Below, in pieces: positions 28,456 through 38,802 of a stretch of DNA of 64,000 nucleotides (positions are counted from its first letter, which is position 1; each line of letters begins with the position of its first letter). The stretch spans positions 1 through 64,000 of the forward strand of contig NZ_JXSL01000034.1 of the NCBI RefSeq assembly GCF_000829825.1, given 5' to 3'. Origin of the DNA: Paramagnetospirillum magnetotacticum MS-1 (GTDB lineage Bacteria; Pseudomonadota; Alphaproteobacteria; Rhodospirillales; Magnetospirillaceae). Both the position numbers and the translations under genes were made by a program. The notes under the pieces are model-generated. The model searched no databases, was not told the origin of the DNA, and saw nothing but the letters and a program-made list of their open reading frames with translations.

Positions 28456-29533
28456 TCTCCTTTACCCCCTGGCCGATCAGATTCCGGTCTTCAACCTGTT
28501 CAAATACCTGACCTTCCGGACGGGCGGCGCGGTGCTGACCGCCCTGATCGTCGCCTTCCTGGTGGGGCCGCGCATCATCGCCTGGCTGCGTCAGTGGCAA
28601 AAGCAGGGCCAGCCCATCCGCGCCGACGGCCCCGAGTCGCACCTTCTGACCAAGAAGGGCACGCCCACCATGGGCGGCTTCATGATCTTGCTGGCGCTGG
28701 GCATCTCCACCTTGCTGTGGGCCGATCTGCGCAACCAGTATGTGTGGATCGTGTTGCTGGTCACCCTGGGCTACGGGTTGATCGGCTTTTGGGACGACTA
28801 TCTCAAGGTTTCCAAGAAGAACCCCAAGGGCGTGCCGGGCAAGGCCAAACTGGTGGCCGAGATCGCCATCGGTCTGGCCGCCGCCGCCTGGGTCATGAGC
28901 CTGCAGCGCGAGCCCCTGGCGGGCGCCCTGGCGGTGCCGTTCTTCAAGACCGTGCTGTTGCAGCTGTCATGGTTCTACCTGCCGTTTGCCGTTTTCATCA
29001 TCGTGGGCGCGGGCAATGCGGTGAACCTCACCGACGGCTTGGATGGTCTGGCCATCGTGCCGGTAATGATCGCCTCGGCGGTCTTCGCCATCTTCTCCTA
29101 CCTCGTCGGCCATGCGGTCTTCGCCAACTATCTGCAGATCCACTACGTCTCGGGCTCGGGCGAGCTGGCGGTGTTCTGCGGCGCCCTGGTGGGCGCGGGT
29201 CTGGGCTTCCTGTGGTTCAACGCGCCGCCCGCCATGGTGTTCATGGGCGATACCGGCAGCCTGGCCCTGGGCGGCGCACTGGGCGCCGTCTCCGTGGTCA
29301 CCAAGCATGAACTGGTGCTGGGCATCGTCGGCGGCCTGTTCGTGCTGGAGACCGTCTCGGTCATCGTCCAGGTGGCTTCGTTCAAGCTGACCGGCAAGCG
29401 CGTCTTCCGCATGGCGCCGCTCCACCATCACTTCGAAAAGAAGGGCTGGGCCGAACCCACCGTGGTCATCCGTTTCTGGATCATCGCCACCATTCTGGCC
29501 CTGGCGGGTCTTTCCACCTTGAAGCTGCGCTAG
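28445..29533 (+). CDS. mraY: Phospho-MurNAc-pentapeptide transferase MraY
   Basis: MraY (362 residues from the ATG at 28445) transfers phospho-MurNAc-pentapeptide to undecaprenyl phosphate, making lipid I in the inner membrane. About ten transmembrane helices are evident. Key motifs are [21 protein letters not shown] (the catalytic DD region), [13 protein letters not shown] and the carboxy-terminal [15 protein letters not shown] histidine motif. The open frame extends 36 bases upstream, but MLYNLLYPL is the family's usual N terminus. Confidence 0.97.
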   Translation: MLYNLLYPLADQIPVFNLFKYLTFRTGGAVLTALIVAFLVGPRIIAWLRQWQKQGQPIRADGPESHLLTKKGTPTMGGFMILLALGISTLLWADLRNQYVWIVLLVTLGYGLIGFWDDYLKVSKKNPKGVPGKAKLVAEIAIGLAAAAWVMSLQREPLAGALAVPFFKTVLLQLSWFYLPFAVFIIVGAGNAVNLTDGLDGLAIVPVMIASAVFAIFSYLVGHAVFANYLQIHYVSGSGELAVFCGALVGAGLGFLWFNAPPAMVFMGDTGSLALGGALGAVSVVTKHELVLGIVGGLFVLETVSVIVQVASFKLTGKRVFRMAPLHHHFEKKGWAEPTVVIRFWIIATILALAGLSTLKLR

Positions 29534-29549
29534 AAGAGGCGAACCGTCC

Positions 29550-30923
29550 ATGATCCCCGTCCCCTTCCTCAAAGGTAAGCGCGTTCTGGTGATGGGTCTC
29601 GGCAAGTCCGGGACCGCCACCGCGCGCGCCCTGCTGGCGGCGGGTGCGGGCGTCATGGCCTGGGATGACGGCGAGACCGCGCGCCGCGCCGCGGCCGAGA
29701 CCGCCATTCCCATCCGCGACCCCGCCCTCATCCCCATGGAGAAGGCCGATCTGGTGGTGTGGAGCCCCGGCATCCCCCACACCCATCCCCAGCCCCATGC
29801 CATCGCCGAAAAGGCCCGCGCCGCCAATGTGCCCGTGGTCTGCGACGTGGAACTGCTGGGTCTGGCCAAGGCCGGAACCCGCATGCTGGCGGTGACCGGC
29901 ACCAATGGCAAATCCACCACCACCACCTTGCTGGCCCATGTCCTGGCCGAATGCGGTCTGCCGGTGGCGGCGGGCGGCAATCTGGGCACCGCCGCCCTGG
30001 ACCTGCCTGAACTGCCGGGCGATGGGCGATATGTACTGGAACTGTCCTCCTACCAGTTGGAGCTGACCCACAGCCTGAAGCTGGGCGCGGCCATCCTGCT
30101 CAACATCACCCCGGACCATCTGGGCCGCCATGGCGGCATGAACGGCTATATCGCCGCCAAGCGCCGCGTCTTCGACTTCCTCACCCCCGGCGGCGCGGCG
30201 GTGATCGGCGTGGACGACGGCCCCTGCCGCGCCATCGCCGCCGAACTGGAGCGCCGAGGCCTCCGGGTGGTGAAGATCTCCGTCGAATCCGTGTTGACCG
30301 AGGGGGTCTCGGCCCCCGACGGCGTGCTGTTGGACAATGGCAAACCGGTCACGGACCTGAAGGAGATTCCCAGCCTGCCGGGCAGCCACAACTGGCAGAA
30401 CGCCTGCGCCGTCTATGCCGCGGCCCGCGCCGAAGGCCTGTCACCCAAGGACATCGCCGCCGCGCTTTCCACCTATCCCGGCCTCGCCCATCGCCAGGAA
30501 CTGGTGGGAGAGGACCACGGCATTGCCTGGATCAACGATTCCAAGGCCACCAATGCCGATGCGGTGGAAAAGGCCCTGGTCTGCTACGAGCACATCTATT
30601 GGATCCTGGGCGGTCAGGCCAAGGAAGGCGGCATCGCATCCTTGGAGAGACATTTCGGCCGTATCCAGCACGCCTTCCTGATCGGTGAGGCCTCGGAGGC
30701 CTTCGCCGCCACGCTGGAAGGCAAGGTTCGCTATACGCGCTGCGTCACCCTGGCCAATGCGGTCGCCGCCGCCCGCAATCTGGCGGTCTCCGACGATATT
30801 CCGGGCGCGGTGGTTCTGCTGTCGCCCGCCTGCGCCTCGTGGGATCAGTTCAAGTCCTTCGAGGATCGCGGCGACACCTTCCGCGACCTGGTTCAGGCCT
30901 TCGGCGAGGGAGGGGCGGCATGA
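29550..30923 (+). CDS. murD: UDP-MurNAc-L-alanine:D-glutamate ligase MurD
   Basis: MurD (457 residues) adds D-Glu to UDP-MurNAc-L-Ala. It has an N-terminal Rossmann-like UDP domain (VLVMGLGKSGTATARAL), an ATPase P-loop (TGTNGKSTTTTLLA, about 115-128) and a C-terminal domain containing WINDSKATNADAVEKAL and LLSPACASWDQFKSFEDRG. It starts 16 bases after mraY. Its stop codon lies inside the ATG of a small inserted frame instead of directly joining ftsW. Confidence 0.97.
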   Translation: MIPVPFLKGKRVLVMGLGKSGTATARALLAAGAGVMAWDDGETARRAAAETAIPIRDPALIPMEKADLVVWSPGIPHTHPQPHAIAEKARAANVPVVCDVELLGLAKAGTRMLAVTGTNGKSTTTTLLAHVLAECGLPVAAGGNLGTAALDLPELPGDGRYVLELSSYQLELTHSLKLGAAILLNITPDHLGRHGGMNGYIAAKRRVFDFLTPGGAAVIGVDDGPCRAIAAELERRGLRVVKISVESVLTEGVSAPDGVLLDNGKPVTDLKEIPSLPGSHNWQNACAVYAAARAEGLSPKDIAAALSTYPGLAHRQELVGEDHGIAWINDSKATNADAVEKALVCYEHIYWILGGQAKEGGIASLERHFGRIQHAFLIGEASEAFAATLEGKVRYTRCVTLANAVAAARNLAVSDDIPGAVVLLSPACASWDQFKSFEDRGDTFRDLVQAFGEGGAA

Positions 30924-31045
30924 GCGACAGCAGGGAGCGCGGGCGCGTTGAGCGCCCCGGAGCGACGACAAAGCGAAGCGCAGGAGGGAAGCGGAGGAGC
31001 CTAGTGAGCGGAGCGAACGCCCGGCGCATGAGGGCAAACAAATGA
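30920..31045 (+). CDS. 41-codon Arg-rich ORF between murD and ftsW (possible inserted element)
   Basis: I do not recognise this frame. It starts with an ATG overlapping the murD stop (ATGA), has a strong upstream AGGGAGGGG, and ends in a TGA overlapping the ftsW ATG. The peptide has 10 Arg and 3 Lys against 3 acidic residues, is Ser/Gly/Ala-rich and has no domain or membrane segment. The sequence ATGAGCG occurs at both ends (30920 and 31042) as if a 122-bp segment was inserted and duplicated 7 bp. It contains a GGGCGC-GTTGA-GCGCCC hairpin (30941-30957). It may be a non-coding palindromic insertion that happens to stay open, or a coupling peptide that keeps ribosomes moving into ftsW. Confidence 0.45.
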   Translation: MSDSRERGRVERPGATTKRSAGGKRRSLVSGANARRMRANK

Positions 31046-32172
31046 GCGTCACGTTCGGGCGCACCGACACCTCCGTCCTGGGCCGCTGGTGGTGGACCGT
31101 GGACCGTTGGACCATCGCGGCCCTGTTCCTGCTGGTGGCGGTCGGCGCCATCCTGACCATGGCGGCCAGCCCGGCCGTGGCCGAGCGCATCGGGGCGCAA
31201 AGCTTCCACTTCGTGCGCCGCCAGTTCGTCTTCCTGGCGCCCGCCATCGCCATCATGCTGGGCGTGTCGCTCATGGCGCCCAAGCAGGTGCGCCGCATGG
31301 CGGTGATCGGCCTGATCGGCTCCATCGTCCTGCTGGCCCTGGTGCCGGTGCTGGGCGGCGAGATCAAGGGGGCCAAGCGCTGGCTCAATCTGGCCGGAAT
31401 CTCCATCCAGCCCTCGGAATTCGTCAAGCCCATGTTCGCCGTGGTCTCGGCCTGGATGTTCGCCTCGGCCCGACTGGACCCCGCCTTTCCCGGCCGGGTC
31501 ATCGCCACCGGCCTTTACGGCCTGGTCGCCGCCCTGTTGCTGATCCAGCCCGATGTGGGCCAGACGGCCATCCTGACCGCCATCTGGGGCACTCAGTTCT
31601 TCCTGGCCGGGCTGCCCCTGATCCTGGTGGTGGGGCTGGGCCTGACGGCGCCCATCGGCATCATCGGCGCCTATTATATCTTTCCCCATGTCCATGCCCG
31701 CTTTGACAAGTTCCTCGATCCTTCGGGCAGCGGCGCCTATCAGGTGACCACGGCGCTGAACGCCTTCAAGAATGGCGGGCTGTTCGGGCGCGGCCCCGGC
31801 GAAGGCCGGGTCAAGCTGGTCCTGCCCGACGCCCATACCGATTTCATCCTGGCCGTGGGCGGCGAGGAATTCGGCGTGATCATGTGCCTGTTCGTGGTGA
31901 TGCTGTTCGCCTTCATCGTGCTGCGCGGATTTTCGCGTATTCACAAGGACGACAACCTGTTCGTGGTCCTGGCCACCGCCGGGCTGCTGGTGCAGTTCGG
32001 CCTGCAAGCCATCGTCAACATGGCGTCCACGCTGCGCATGATGCCCGCCAAGGGCATGACGCTGCCCTTCATCTCCTATGGCGGCTCGTCCATGGTGGCG
32101 CTGGCTCTGGGCATGGGCATGGTTCTGGCGCTGACGCGCACCCGCTATGGCAGGGAGGGCATGGAGGCATGA
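31042..32172 (+). CDS. ftsW: Peptidoglycan glycosyltransferase FtsW (SEDS family)
   Basis: FtsW (376 residues) has about ten transmembrane helices and polymerises lipid II at the septum with FtsI. SEDS features include GGEIKGAKRWLNLAGISIQPSE (split across helices), the catalytic-Asp loop region near LVLPDAHTDFILAVGGEE, and a C-terminal LPFISYGGSSMVALALGMGM. The ATG at 31042 has GAGGG upstream, supplied by the inserted segment. murG overlaps its stop (ATGA). Confidence 0.96.
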   Translation: MSVTFGRTDTSVLGRWWWTVDRWTIAALFLLVAVGAILTMAASPAVAERIGAQSFHFVRRQFVFLAPAIAIMLGVSLMAPKQVRRMAVIGLIGSIVLLALVPVLGGEIKGAKRWLNLAGISIQPSEFVKPMFAVVSAWMFASARLDPAFPGRVIATGLYGLVAALLLIQPDVGQTAILTAIWGTQFFLAGLPLILVVGLGLTAPIGIIGAYYIFPHVHARFDKFLDPSGSGAYQVTTALNAFKNGGLFGRGPGEGRVKLVLPDAHTDFILAVGGEEFGVIMCLFVVMLFAFIVLRGFSRIHKDDNLFVVLATAGLLVQFGLQAIVNMASTLRMMPAKGMTLPFISYGGSSMVALALGMGMVLALTRTRYGREGMEA

Positions 32173-33278
32173 GCAAGCCCCTGATCGCCCTTTCGGCTGG
32201 CGGAACCGGCGGCCATGTGTTCCCCGCCGAGGCTCTGGCCTCCGTGTTGCTGGAGCGCGGCTACCATCTGGCGCTGATCACCGACAAGCGCGGCGCGGCC
32301 TATGGCGGTACGCTGGGCAAGCTGGAGACCTTCCGCATTTCGGCGGGCAGCATCGCCGGACGTGGCAAGCTGAAGGTGCTGCGCTCGGCCCTGGAACTGG
32401 GCGTGGGGCTGATCCAGGCCCGTTCGATCCTCAAGCGCATCCGCCCCGCGGCCATGATCGGCTTTGGCGGCTATGCCTCGGTGCCGGGCATGGCGGCGGC
32501 CGCCCTGGCCGGAATTCCCACCGCCATCCACGAGCAGAACGCCGTGCTGGGCCGGGCCAACCGCCTGCTGGCCGGTCACGTGCGGCGCATCGCCACCTCC
32601 TTCGCCGAGGTCAGCCACGTCGAGCCCAAACTGACGCAAAAGCTGGTCCATACCGGCATGCCCGTGCGCGCCGGTATCCTGGCCTGCCGGGACACGGCCT
32701 ATGCCGAGATCGGCGCGACCGGCCCCATCGAGCTGCTGGTGCTGGGCGGAAGCCAGGGCGCGCGCATCCTGTCCGAAGTGGTGCCCGCCGCCTTGGCACG
32801 CCTGCCCGAGCCCTTGCGCACCCGAATCCGTATTTCCCAGCAATGCCGCCCCGAGGACCTGGACGCCGTGCGCCGCGCCTATGAGGGAACCGGCATCGAC
32901 GCCACCTTGGAAAGCTTCTTCGCCGATGTGCCCGAACGGTTGGCTGGCGCCCATCTGGTCATCGCGCGGGCCGGGGCCTCCACCGTGGCCGAGCTGACCA
33001 CCTTGGGCCGTCCGGCCATTCTGGTGCCCTATCCCTTCGCCATCGACGACCATCAGACCGCCAATGCCCATGCCGCCGAGGATTGCGGCGGCGCCTGGCT
33101 GATGCAGCAGGACTCGTTTTCGCCCGAGAGCCTGGCCGATCGCCTGCAATCCCTGTTCACCCATCCCGAAGCCCTGACCCGCACCGCCGCCTGCGCCCGC
33201 AATGTGGGCCGTCCCGATGCGGCCGAAGCGCTGGCCGATCTGGTGGTCGGGCTGATCCCCAAGACGAGTGGAGCCTGA
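32169..33278 (+). CDS. murG: UDP-GlcNAc:undecaprenyl-PP-MurNAc-pentapeptide GlcNAc transferase MurG
   Basis: MurG (369 residues from the ATG at 32169) turns lipid I into lipid II on the inner face of the membrane. The GT-B fold N-terminal domain starts with the glycine loop [15 protein letters not shown] second loop ([12 protein letters not shown]), the [12 protein letters not shown] motif and the C-terminal [14 protein letters not shown] and [24 protein letters not shown] donor-binding regions follow. The start overlaps ftsW by four bases. Confidence 0.97.
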   Translation: MSKPLIALSAGGTGGHVFPAEALASVLLERGYHLALITDKRGAAYGGTLGKLETFRISAGSIAGRGKLKVLRSALELGVGLIQARSILKRIRPAAMIGFGGYASVPGMAAAALAGIPTAIHEQNAVLGRANRLLAGHVRRIATSFAEVSHVEPKLTQKLVHTGMPVRAGILACRDTAYAEIGATGPIELLVLGGSQGARILSEVVPAALARLPEPLRTRIRISQQCRPEDLDAVRRAYEGTGIDATLESFFADVPERLAGAHLVIARAGASTVAELTTLGRPAILVPYPFAIDDHQTANAHAAEDCGGAWLMQQDSFSPESLADRLQSLFTHPEALTRTAACARNVGRPDAAEALADLVVGLIPKTSGA

Positions 33279-33282
33279 ATCC

Positions 33283-34713
33283 ATGCGCACCATGACGCTG
33301 AACATCGGCACCATCCACTTCGTCGGCATCGGCGGTATCGGCATGTCGGGCATCGCCGAGATCCTTCATAACCTTGGCTATTCGGTCCAGGGCTCTGACA
33401 TCGCCGACAATTACAATGTCGAGCGCCTGCGCAAGATGGGCATCCGCGTCCATATCGGCCATGCGGCCGAGGCCCTGGGCGATGCCCGGGTGGTGGTGGT
33501 GTCCTCGGCGGTCAAGCCCGACAACCCCGAGGTCCAGGCGGCGCGCGCCAAGCTGGTCCCCGTGGTGCGCCGCGCCGAAATGCTGGCCGAGTTGATGCGC
33601 CTGAAATCCGCCATCGCCATCGGCGGCACCCATGGCAAGACCACCACCACCTCGCTCATCGCCGCGCTGCTCGACACCGCGCGTCTCGACCCCACGGTGA
33701 TCAACGGCGGCATCATCAACGCCTACGGCACCAATGCACGCCTGGGCGCCAGCGAATGGATGGTGGTCGAAGCCGACGAATCCGACGGCTCTTTCATCAA
33801 GCTGCCGTCCACCGCCGTGGTGGTGACCAATATCGACCCCGAGCATATGGACCATTACGGCACGGTGGAGAAGCTGCACGAGGCCTTCCGCACCTTCGTC
33901 GAGAACATTCCCTTCTACGGCTTCGCCGCCATGTGCATCGACCACCCCGAGGTCCAGGCTCTGGTCGCCCGCGTCCCCGACCGCAAGCTGGTGACCTACG
34001 GCTTCAACCATCAGGCCCTGGTTCGGGTCGAGAACCTGACCATGGATATCAAGGGCGCCAGCTACGACGTGGTCATCACCGACCGCGTCACCGGCGCCAC
34101 CCGGACCATCAGCGGCATCCACCTGCCCATGTACGGCGAGCACAACGTTCTGAACTCGCTGGCGGCCATCGCGGTCGCCAACGAGCTGGGCCTGCCCAAC
34201 GATGTGGTCAAGAAGGCGCTGGGGGGCTTCAAGGGCGTCAAGCGCCGCTTCACCCGCACCGGCGAGGCCAAGGGCGTCACCGTCATCGACGATTACGGCC
34301 ACCACCCGGTGGAGATCGCCGCCGTGCTGAAAGCGGCGCGCTCGGCCTGCCAGGGCAATGTCATCGCCGTGGTCCAGCCCCACCGCTATTCCCGGCTGTC
34401 CAGCCTGTTCGCCGAATTCTGCACCTGCTTCAACGACGCCGACATGGTGATCGTCGCCGATGTCTACGCGGCGGGCGAAAAGCCCATGGAAGGCTTCGAC
34501 AAGACCGCCCTGGTCAAAGGCCTGCAGGAACACGGCCACCGCCGCGTCATGGCCCTGGCCGAGCCCCAGGCCCTGGCGCCCCTGGTCAATTCCCTGGCCG
34601 GACCGGGCGATATGGTGGTCTGCCTGGGCGCGGGCAATATCACCAGCTGGGCCCATGCCCTGCCCGCCGATCTGGCCGCCCTTCCCGACCCCTCGCCGGG
34701 GGGCGCCGAATGA
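33283..34713 (+). CDS. murC: UDP-N-acetylmuramate:L-alanine ligase MurC
   Basis: MurC (476 residues) adds the first amino acid of the stem peptide. It has [17 protein letters not shown] in the N-terminal domain, the ATPase P-loop [14 protein letters not shown] (about 114-127), [11 protein letters not shown] and the C-terminal [17 protein letters not shown] motif. The ATG at 33283 is preceded by GTGGAG. A GTG at 33268 is also in frame and would overlap murG. The stop overlaps the murB start (ATGATGA). Confidence 0.97.
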   Translation: MRTMTLNIGTIHFVGIGGIGMSGIAEILHNLGYSVQGSDIADNYNVERLRKMGIRVHIGHAAEALGDARVVVVSSAVKPDNPEVQAARAKLVPVVRRAEMLAELMRLKSAIAIGGTHGKTTTTSLIAALLDTARLDPTVINGGIINAYGTNARLGASEWMVVEADESDGSFIKLPSTAVVVTNIDPEHMDHYGTVEKLHEAFRTFVENIPFYGFAAMCIDHPEVQALVARVPDRKLVTYGFNHQALVRVENLTMDIKGASYDVVITDRVTGATRTISGIHLPMYGEHNVLNSLAAIAVANELGLPNDVVKKALGGFKGVKRRFTRTGEAKGVTVIDDYGHHPVEIAAVLKAARSACQGNVIAVVQPHRYSRLSSLFAEFCTCFNDADMVIVADVYAAGEKPMEGFDKTALVKGLQEHGHRRVMALAEPQALAPLVNSLAGPGDMVVCLGAGNITSWAHALPADLAALPDPSPGGAE

Positions 34714-35627
34714 TGACGGCGCGCAAATACAGCGACTGGCGCGACGCCCTGCCCGAAGTGCAGGGGCGGATGAGTTTCGACGCTCCCATGGCGCCCTTCA
34801 CCTGGTTCCGTGTGGGTGGCAATGCCGAGGCCATGTTCCGTCCCGCCGATCTGGACGATCTGATCGCCGTGCTGGAAGTCCTGCCCGCCGACGTGCCCGT
34901 CACCGTGGTGGGCGTGGGCTCCAATCTGCTGGTCAGAGATGGCGGCGTGCCGGGCATGGTGATCCGTCTGGCCGGTCCCTTCGCCACCATCGATGTGGCG
35001 GGCGACATCATCACCGCTGGCGCGGGGGCGCTGGACCTCACCGTGGCGCGCGTCGCCGAGGAAGCGGGACTGGCCGGTCTGGAATTCCTGTCGGGCGTGC
35101 CGGGCACCATCGGCGGCGGGCTGCGCATGAACGCCGGAGCCTTCGGCACCGAGATGAAGGACGTCACCGTCTCGGCCCAGGCGCTGGACCGGGCGGGCAA
35201 TCTGCACATCCTCGGCCCCGAGGAACTGGGCTTTACCTATCGCCGCAGCGCGGTGCCCGAGGGCTGGATCTTCCTGTCCGCCTCGCTGCAGGGGCGCGCC
35301 GGCAAGCCTGCCGAGATCGGCCAGCGCATGGCCGAGATCGCCAAGGCCCGTGAAGACTCGCAGCCGGTCAAGGTGCGCACCGGCGGCTCCACCTTCGCCA
35401 ACCCGGAAGGCATGAGCGCCTGGAAGCTGATCGACGCGGCGGGCTGCCGTGGGCTGGTCATGGGCGGCGCCCAGGTGTCGGAGAAGCACTGCAACTTCCT
35501 GCTGAACACGGGCGACGCCACAGCCGCCGATATCGAGGATCTGGGCGAGGAAGTCCGCCGCCGGGTCCTCGAGACCAGCGGTGTGGATCTGCATTGGGAA
35601 ATCCGCCGTATCGGAGTGAGAACATGA
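34710..35627 (+). CDS. murB: UDP-N-acetylenolpyruvoylglucosamine reductase MurB
   Basis: MurB (305 residues) is the FAD-dependent reductase that makes UDP-MurNAc. The FAD-binding PCMH-type domain shows [14 protein letters not shown] and [20 protein letters not shown]. The catalytic region has [13 protein letters not shown] and the C-terminal [11 protein letters not shown] and [20 protein letters not shown], typical of the type I enzyme. The start overlaps murC, and the stop overlaps ddl (ATGA). Confidence 0.97.
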   Translation: MMTARKYSDWRDALPEVQGRMSFDAPMAPFTWFRVGGNAEAMFRPADLDDLIAVLEVLPADVPVTVVGVGSNLLVRDGGVPGMVIRLAGPFATIDVAGDIITAGAGALDLTVARVAEEAGLAGLEFLSGVPGTIGGGLRMNAGAFGTEMKDVTVSAQALDRAGNLHILGPEELGFTYRRSAVPEGWIFLSASLQGRAGKPAEIGQRMAEIAKAREDSQPVKVRTGGSTFANPEGMSAWKLIDAAGCRGLVMGGAQVSEKHCNFLLNTGDATAADIEDLGEEVRRRVLETSGVDLHWEIRRIGVRT

Positions 35628-36544
35628 CCATCAAGCGCGTCACCGTCCTGATGGGGGGAGCTTCGGCCGAGCGCGACGTGTCATTGCGTTCGGGCGCCGC
35701 CGCCGCCAAGGCGCTGGAACAGGCGGGCTTCGAGGTCACTCTGGTGGATTGCAACCGCAACCCGGCCGAACTGGTGCGGGCCATCACCGAGACCCAGCCC
35801 GACGTGGTATTCAACGCGCTGCATGGCCGCTTCGGCGAGGATGGCTGCGTCCAGGGCGTCCTGAACCTGCTGGGCGTGCCCTATACCCATTCGGGCCTGC
35901 TGGCCTCGGCGGCGGCCATGGACAAGGGCTTCGCCCGCGCCCTGTTCCAAGCCGCGGGCATTCCCGTGGCCGAAGGCCGCGTGGTGACCCGCGCCGAGTC
36001 CACAGGTCCCGACCCTTTGCCCCGCCCCTTCGTGGTCAAGCCCTTGAACGAGGGGTCCTCGGTGGGCGTGTTCATCGTGCGCGAGAACCAGCCTTCCCCT
36101 CTGGCCGACTGGCCGTTCGACGCCGATGAAGTGCTGGTGGAAAGCTTTGTTCCGGGGCGCGAACTGACCGTGGCCGTGATGGGCGACAAGGCCCTGGGCG
36201 TCCTCGAGATCACCTCCGAGCACGGCTTCTACGACTACGAGGCCAAGTATGCGCCGGGCGGCTCGCGCCATATCATGCCTGCCCCCATCGCCTCCGCCGA
36301 TTACGCCGAGGCCTGCCGTCTGGCCGTGGCCGCGCATAAGGCCCTGGGCTGCCGGGGCGTTTCCCGCGCCGATCTTCGTTACGACGACACCACTCCGGGC
36401 CGCCCGCCCCGGCTGGTCATGCTGGAGGTCAATACCCAGCCCGGCATGACCGCCACCTCGCTGGTGCCCGAGATCGCCGCCCATCAGGGGATCACCTTCC
36501 CCGCACTGGTGCGGTGGATGGTGGAGGAGGCGCGATGCGACTGA
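35624..36544 (+). CDS. ddl: D-alanine:D-alanine ligase
   Basis: Ddl (306 residues) makes the dipeptide used by MurF. The N-terminal domain has VLMGGASAERDVSLRSG and FNALHGRFGEDG. The ATP-grasp shows FVVKPLNEGSSVGV, EVLVESFVPGRELTVAVMG and the C-terminal LEVNTQPGMTATSLVPE, all matching DdlB. The frame opens upstream, but the ATG at 35624 fits the family and overlaps the murB stop. It ends inside the first codons of ftsQ. Confidence 0.97.
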   Translation: MTIKRVTVLMGGASAERDVSLRSGAAAAKALEQAGFEVTLVDCNRNPAELVRAITETQPDVVFNALHGRFGEDGCVQGVLNLLGVPYTHSGLLASAAAMDKGFARALFQAAGIPVAEGRVVTRAESTGPDPLPRPFVVKPLNEGSSVGVFIVRENQPSPLADWPFDADEVLVESFVPGRELTVAVMGDKALGVLEITSEHGFYDYEAKYAPGGSRHIMPAPIASADYAEACRLAVAAHKALGCRGVSRADLRYDDTTPGRPPRLVMLEVNTQPGMTATSLVPEIAAHQGITFPALVRWMVEEARCD

Positions 36545-37485
36545 ACCCCAGCGACATCGTCATCACCGCCGACGACCGCCCCGGCGTTCACCGGGCGCCG
36601 CGCCAGATTTCGGCCAAGCGCCGGACGGAGCAAGAGGCCCCGCCCGCGCGGCCCAAGGCCAAGCGCCGCTGGCCCCGTCTGCGCCTGGATTTCAGCCCGG
36701 TTCAGAGGCTGGCTGGCATGGGCCTGATGGCCGTGATCGTGGCTGCGGGAGGGTTTGCCCTGTGGCATTCGGGCAAGCCGCAACGGCTAGTGCGCGACAT
36801 CGCCACGGCCTTCCTTTCCTCCTCGGCCGAGGCTGGCTTCCAGGTGGCCGACATCACCGTCTCGGGACGTCGCCGCACGCCCCCCGACCAGTTGGCATCC
36901 GCCCTGGGGACCCGCTACGGCGACCCGATTCTGGCCGTGGACATCAGCGCCGCCCGCGCCCGGATCGAGGCTCTGCCCAGCGTGCGCGCCGCCGCCATCG
37001 AGCGCCGCCTGCCCGGCGCCATCCATCTGTCCATCGTCGAACGCCAGCCCGTCGCCCTGTGGCAGACCGACAACCGTTTCGTCCTGGTGGACAGGGATGG
37101 CCGAAGCATCCCTGGCGCCATCGAGGGTTTCGAGGATCTGCCCCTGGTGGTGGGCGACGGCGCACCGGCGCGCACCGACGAACTCTTCGCCCTGCTGGCC
37201 ACCGAGCCCGACCTGGCCGCCCGCGTCAAGGCCGCCATCCGGGTCAGCAACCGCCGCTGGAACATCAAGCTCGACGATGTGGAGAAAGGGCTGGAAGCCC
37301 GGCTTCCCGAACTGGACACCCAGGCCGCCTGGCATCGTCTGGCCGAGTTGGAGAAGACCCGCGCCCTGTCGGGCCGTCAGATCACCATGATCGATCTGCG
37401 CGTTCCCGACCGTCTGGTGCTCAAAAGCGATCGCGAGGCCATGGTCAACACCGCCTCGGCGGCCCCGCCCGTGAGGGAGCGCTGA
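36535..37485 (+). CDS. ftsQ: Cell division protein FtsQ
   Basis: FtsQ (316 residues from the ATG at 36535) is a bitopic division protein. It has a long basic cytoplasmic N terminus (about 1-55), a transmembrane helix at about 58-78 and a POTRA domain near 95-165 (FQVADITVSGRRRTPPDQL). The beta domain ending with LRVPDRLVLKS follows. It recruits FtsL and FtsB partners. The GGAGGAGG upstream is a strong ribosome-binding site inside the end of ddl, which overlaps by 10 bases. Confidence 0.94.
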   Translation: MRLNPSDIVITADDRPGVHRAPRQISAKRRTEQEAPPARPKAKRRWPRLRLDFSPVQRLAGMGLMAVIVAAGGFALWHSGKPQRLVRDIATAFLSSSAEAGFQVADITVSGRRRTPPDQLASALGTRYGDPILAVDISAARARIEALPSVRAAAIERRLPGAIHLSIVERQPVALWQTDNRFVLVDRDGRSIPGAIEGFEDLPLVVGDGAPARTDELFALLATEPDLAARVKAAIRVSNRRWNIKLDDVEKGLEARLPELDTQAAWHRLAELEKTRALSGRQITMIDLRVPDRLVLKSDREAMVNTASAAPPVRER

Positions 37486-37487
37486 TC

Positions 37488-38732
37488 ATGGCGGCACGAA
37501 ACGGTCTCATCGCGGCATTGGACGTGGGCACCACCAAGGTGTGCTGCTTCATCGCCAAGATCCAGGACGACGGCAGCCCCCGCATGGTGGGCATCGGCCA
37601 TCAGGTGGCGCGCGGCATGCGCAACGGCGCCGTGGTGGATATGGAGGAACTGGAAACCTCCATCCGCGCCGCCGTCGAGTCCGCCGAAGAGATGGCCAAT
37701 GATCAGGTCCGCGCCGTGGCCGTCAACATCTCGGGCGGCCATCCCGGCTCGGCCAACGTCAAGGTGGAAGTGGCCATGAACGGCCACGCCGTCAACGAGG
37801 CCGATATCCGCCGCATGCTCGAACACGGCCGCGCCCACCACGAAAGCCCCGACCGCGAGCTGATCCACGCCATCCCCGTGGATTACACCATCGACGGCAA
37901 CGAGGGCATCAAGGACCCGCGCGGCATGTTCGGCGACCGGTTGGGGGTCGCCATCCACGTCATCGCGGCGGGGATCGGCCCGGTGCGCAATCTGTGCACC
38001 GTGGTCAACCGCTGCCATCTGGACATCGAAGCCCGCGTGGTCAGCCCCTATGCCTCGGGCCTGGCCTGCCTGGTGGAAGACGAGAAGGAATTGGGCGTCA
38101 CCTGCATCGATATGGGCGGCGGCACCACCTCCATCGCGGTCTTCCTGGGCGGCCAACTGGTCCATACCGACGTCATCGCCGTGGGCGGCGCCTATGTGAC
38201 CAGCGACATCGCCCGCGGCCTGTCGACGCCGGTGATCCATGCCGAGCGCCTGAAGACCCTTTACGGCTCGGTGATCCCGTCGGCCAACGACGACCGCGAG
38301 ATCTTCAAGGTGCCCCTGGTGGGCGAGGACGAGGACGGCGCCTCCAATCAGGTGCAGCGCAGCATGCTGATCCAGATCATCCAGCCGCGCCTCGAAGAGA
38401 CCTTCGAACTGGTGCGCTCGCATCTGGAACAGGGCGGCTTCGACAAGCTGGCCGGGCGGCGCGTGGTGCTGACCGGTGGCGCCAGCCAGATGCAGGGTGC
38501 GCGGGATCTGGCCGGTCATGTGCTGGACAAGCAGGTACGCCTGGGCAAGCCCATCGGACTGCACGGTCTGCCCGAGGCCACCGGCGGCCCCGCCTTTTCC
38601 ACCTGTGCCGGATTGATCCGCTATGCCCTGGCCCATGCCCCCGCGCAATCGCGCGGAAAGCGGACGGGGAAAAGCGGCGAGGGACAAGGGGGCTGGGGCC
38701 GTCTCGGCTCGTGGCTCAAACGGAATTTCTGA
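37488..38732 (+). CDS. ftsA: Cell division protein FtsA
   Basis: This actin-fold protein of 414 residues tethers FtsZ to the membrane. It has LIAALDVGTTKVCCFIAK as the phosphate-1 loop, the 1C (SHS2) insertion domain at about 85-165, VTCIDMGGGTTSIAVF as phosphate 2, and VVLTGGASQMQGARDLA as the adenosine motif. A C-terminal amphipathic helix, WGRLGSWLKRNF, is the membrane-targeting sequence. It begins three bases after ftsQ. Confidence 0.96.
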   Translation: MAARNGLIAALDVGTTKVCCFIAKIQDDGSPRMVGIGHQVARGMRNGAVVDMEELETSIRAAVESAEEMANDQVRAVAVNISGGHPGSANVKVEVAMNGHAVNEADIRRMLEHGRAHHESPDRELIHAIPVDYTIDGNEGIKDPRGMFGDRLGVAIHVIAAGIGPVRNLCTVVNRCHLDIEARVVSPYASGLACLVEDEKELGVTCIDMGGGTTSIAVFLGGQLVHTDVIAVGGAYVTSDIARGLSTPVIHAERLKTLYGSVIPSANDDREIFKVPLVGEDEDGASNQVQRSMLIQIIQPRLEETFELVRSHLEQGGFDKLAGRRVVLTGGASQMQGARDLAGHVLDKQVRLGKPIGLHGLPEATGGPAFSTCAGLIRYALAHAPAQSRGKRTGKSGEGQGGWGRLGSWLKRNF

Positions 38733-38802
38733 GTTCAAACGAGTTTTTTAAGTTCAACGGGGCTGGCAACGAATCGGCCCAACAGCGCGGAGGACCTTGG
38801 AT

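Noticed and set aside
36762-37487. Frame that reads through ftsQ before ftsA
   Set aside because: It is an out-of-frame shadow of ftsQ; ftsA begins at the ATG at 37488.
38797-38802. TTG start for ftsZ
   Set aside because: The ATG six bases later has better spacing from GGAGG, so TTG is kept only as an alternative.
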